NCBI GenBank assembly: GCA_902588255.1
Contig: CACIOK010000004.1
Span: 7,501 to 59,155, forward strand
Direction: 5' to 3'
Length of the DNA stretch: 51,655 nt
Source: an uncultured Pelagibacteraceae bacterium
Lineage (GTDB): Bacteria > Pseudomonadota > Alphaproteobacteria > Pelagibacterales > Pelagibacteraceae
The notes under the pieces were generated by a model, which had not been told where the DNA came from, ran no database searches, and saw only the letters and a list, made by a program, of their open reading frames with translations. The position numbers and the translations under genes are program-made. Positions 50,672 through 51,655 of this stretch are shown in pieces (within the stretch, counting starts at the first letter, position 1; each line of letters opens with the position of its first letter).

Positions 50672-51655
50672 CTATTTTCTCCTTATTCTAGATTTTATAC
50701 TTTGAGCATGACCATATAATTGTTCAAACTCGGAAAGAGTTATAGCTGGATTTCCAATTTTTTCTACCCCTAATTTACTAAGAGTAACAACTGATATTTT
50801 TTTAATAAATTCATTGATATTTAATCCAGAGCTAAATTTTGAAGATCCAGATGTGGGTAAAACATGGTTAGTGCCTACTGTATAGTCTGATACACTCATT
50901 GGTGTATATCTTCCATTACAAATACTTCCAACATTAAATATTTTTTTATCATATTTTTTATAATTTTTTACATTAATTTCTAAGTGCTCTGGAGCTATTT
51001 CATTAATTACGTTTAATATTTGTTTATCATTTTTTACAATAATTATTAATCCATTTTTTTTTAATGAAGTGGTTGCTATTTTTTTTCTTGGCAAGGTTTT
51101 CAAAATTTTAGTTATGCCTGTCTTAACCTTATTAATTATTTTTTTATCTTTTGTAATTAATATACATTGACTATCGGGGTCATGCTCTGCTTGAGAAACA
51201 ATTGAAGTTATTATTTGATTCACATCTGTTTTATTGTCAGCCAAAACACATATTTCTGAGGCGCCCGCATACATTGTTTCTGTTCCAATAATTTTTCCAG
51301 AAAGTTGTCTTTTAGCTTCAGCAACATATTTATTTCCAGGACCAATAACTTTATTTACTTTTTGAATATATGCAAAACTTGCGATTGCTTGTGCACCTCC
51401 CATTGAATAAATTTCTTTAATCCCCATTTTTTTTGCAGCATACAAAACTGCTGGATTTAATTTTCCATTAATTTTTGGTGTCGCTAAAATAATTTTTTTA
51501 ACTCCTGCTATTTTTGCAGGAATAGAATTCATAAGAAGAGTTGATGGAAGATTTCCAGGTACATAAATTCCTACAGACTCTATTGGAACGCTTCTATATT
51601 CTAATTTATTTTTAAATTTATCAAAATATACAATTTTTTCTCTTAAGCCTTTGAT
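50672..51655 (-). CDS. hisD: histidinol dehydrogenase (5' end beyond window)
   Basis: [40 protein letters not shown]; frame open through the window end ([14 protein letters not shown]...[19 protein letters not shown]). Confidence 0.95.
   Translation of the reverse strand: MKGLREKIVYFDKFKNKLEYRSVPIESVGIYVPGNLPSTLLMNSIPAKIAGVKKIILATPKINGKLNPAVLYAAKKMGIKEIYSMGGAQAIASFAYIQKVNKVIGPGNKYVAEAKRQLSGKIIGTETMYAGASEICVLADNKTDVNQIITSIVSQAEHDPDSQCILITKDKKIINKVKTGITKILKTLPRKKIATTSLKKNGLIIIVKNDKQILNVINEIAPEHLEINVKNYKKYDKKIFNVGSICNGRYTPMSVSDYTVGTNHVLPTSGSSKFSSGLNINEFIKKISVVTLSKLGVEKIGNPAITLSEFEQLYGHAQSIKSRIRRK

Overview
The window is an AT-rich alphaproteobacterial chromosome segment. Gene content and order look like SAR11/Pelagibacterales, but I recognised this from memory and did not search. 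It starts with a minus-strand rRNA operon (16S, tRNA-Ile, tRNA-Ala, 5' part of 23S). Dense housekeeping genes follow: prmC-prfA-ispG-lysC, argJ, secA, accA, glcB, recR-ybaB-dnaX with an SRP RNA candidate, argF-argD, kdsD-lptC-lptB, aroA-cmk-rpsA-ihfB-pyrF-trpFBA-accD-folC. A small accessory island follows (~39.97-46.56 kb) with RmuC, a LexA/CI-like regulator, a DEDDh exonuclease and a PD-(D/E)XK nuclease. The window ends with hisG-hisZ-hisS, a cold shock gene, tRNA-Phe, infA and hisD. The most unusual signal is in two housekeeping genes, thioredoxin (39508-39883) and infA/IF-1 (50400-50669). Each is interrupted at a conserved glycine codon by a short, GC-rich hairpin insert. The two inserts share the stem core CCCCTAAC...GTTAGGGG. 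Each begins with a stop codon right after the upstream Gly codon(s) and ends at a second Gly codon, after which the conserved protein resumes exactly. Removing or skipping the insert restores a 110-aa thioredoxin with WCGPCK and a 71-aa IF-1. This layout resembles programmed translational bypassing (phage T4 gene 60, mitochondrial byp elements). Mini-intron splicing, DNA-level excision, or pseudogenisation by a palindromic repeat are the alternatives. Other items: an SRP RNA candidate with a truncated apical tip, an S24-type regulator lacking catalytic Ser/Lys next to a perfect 17-bp operator-like palindrome, and a structured leader upstream of hisS.
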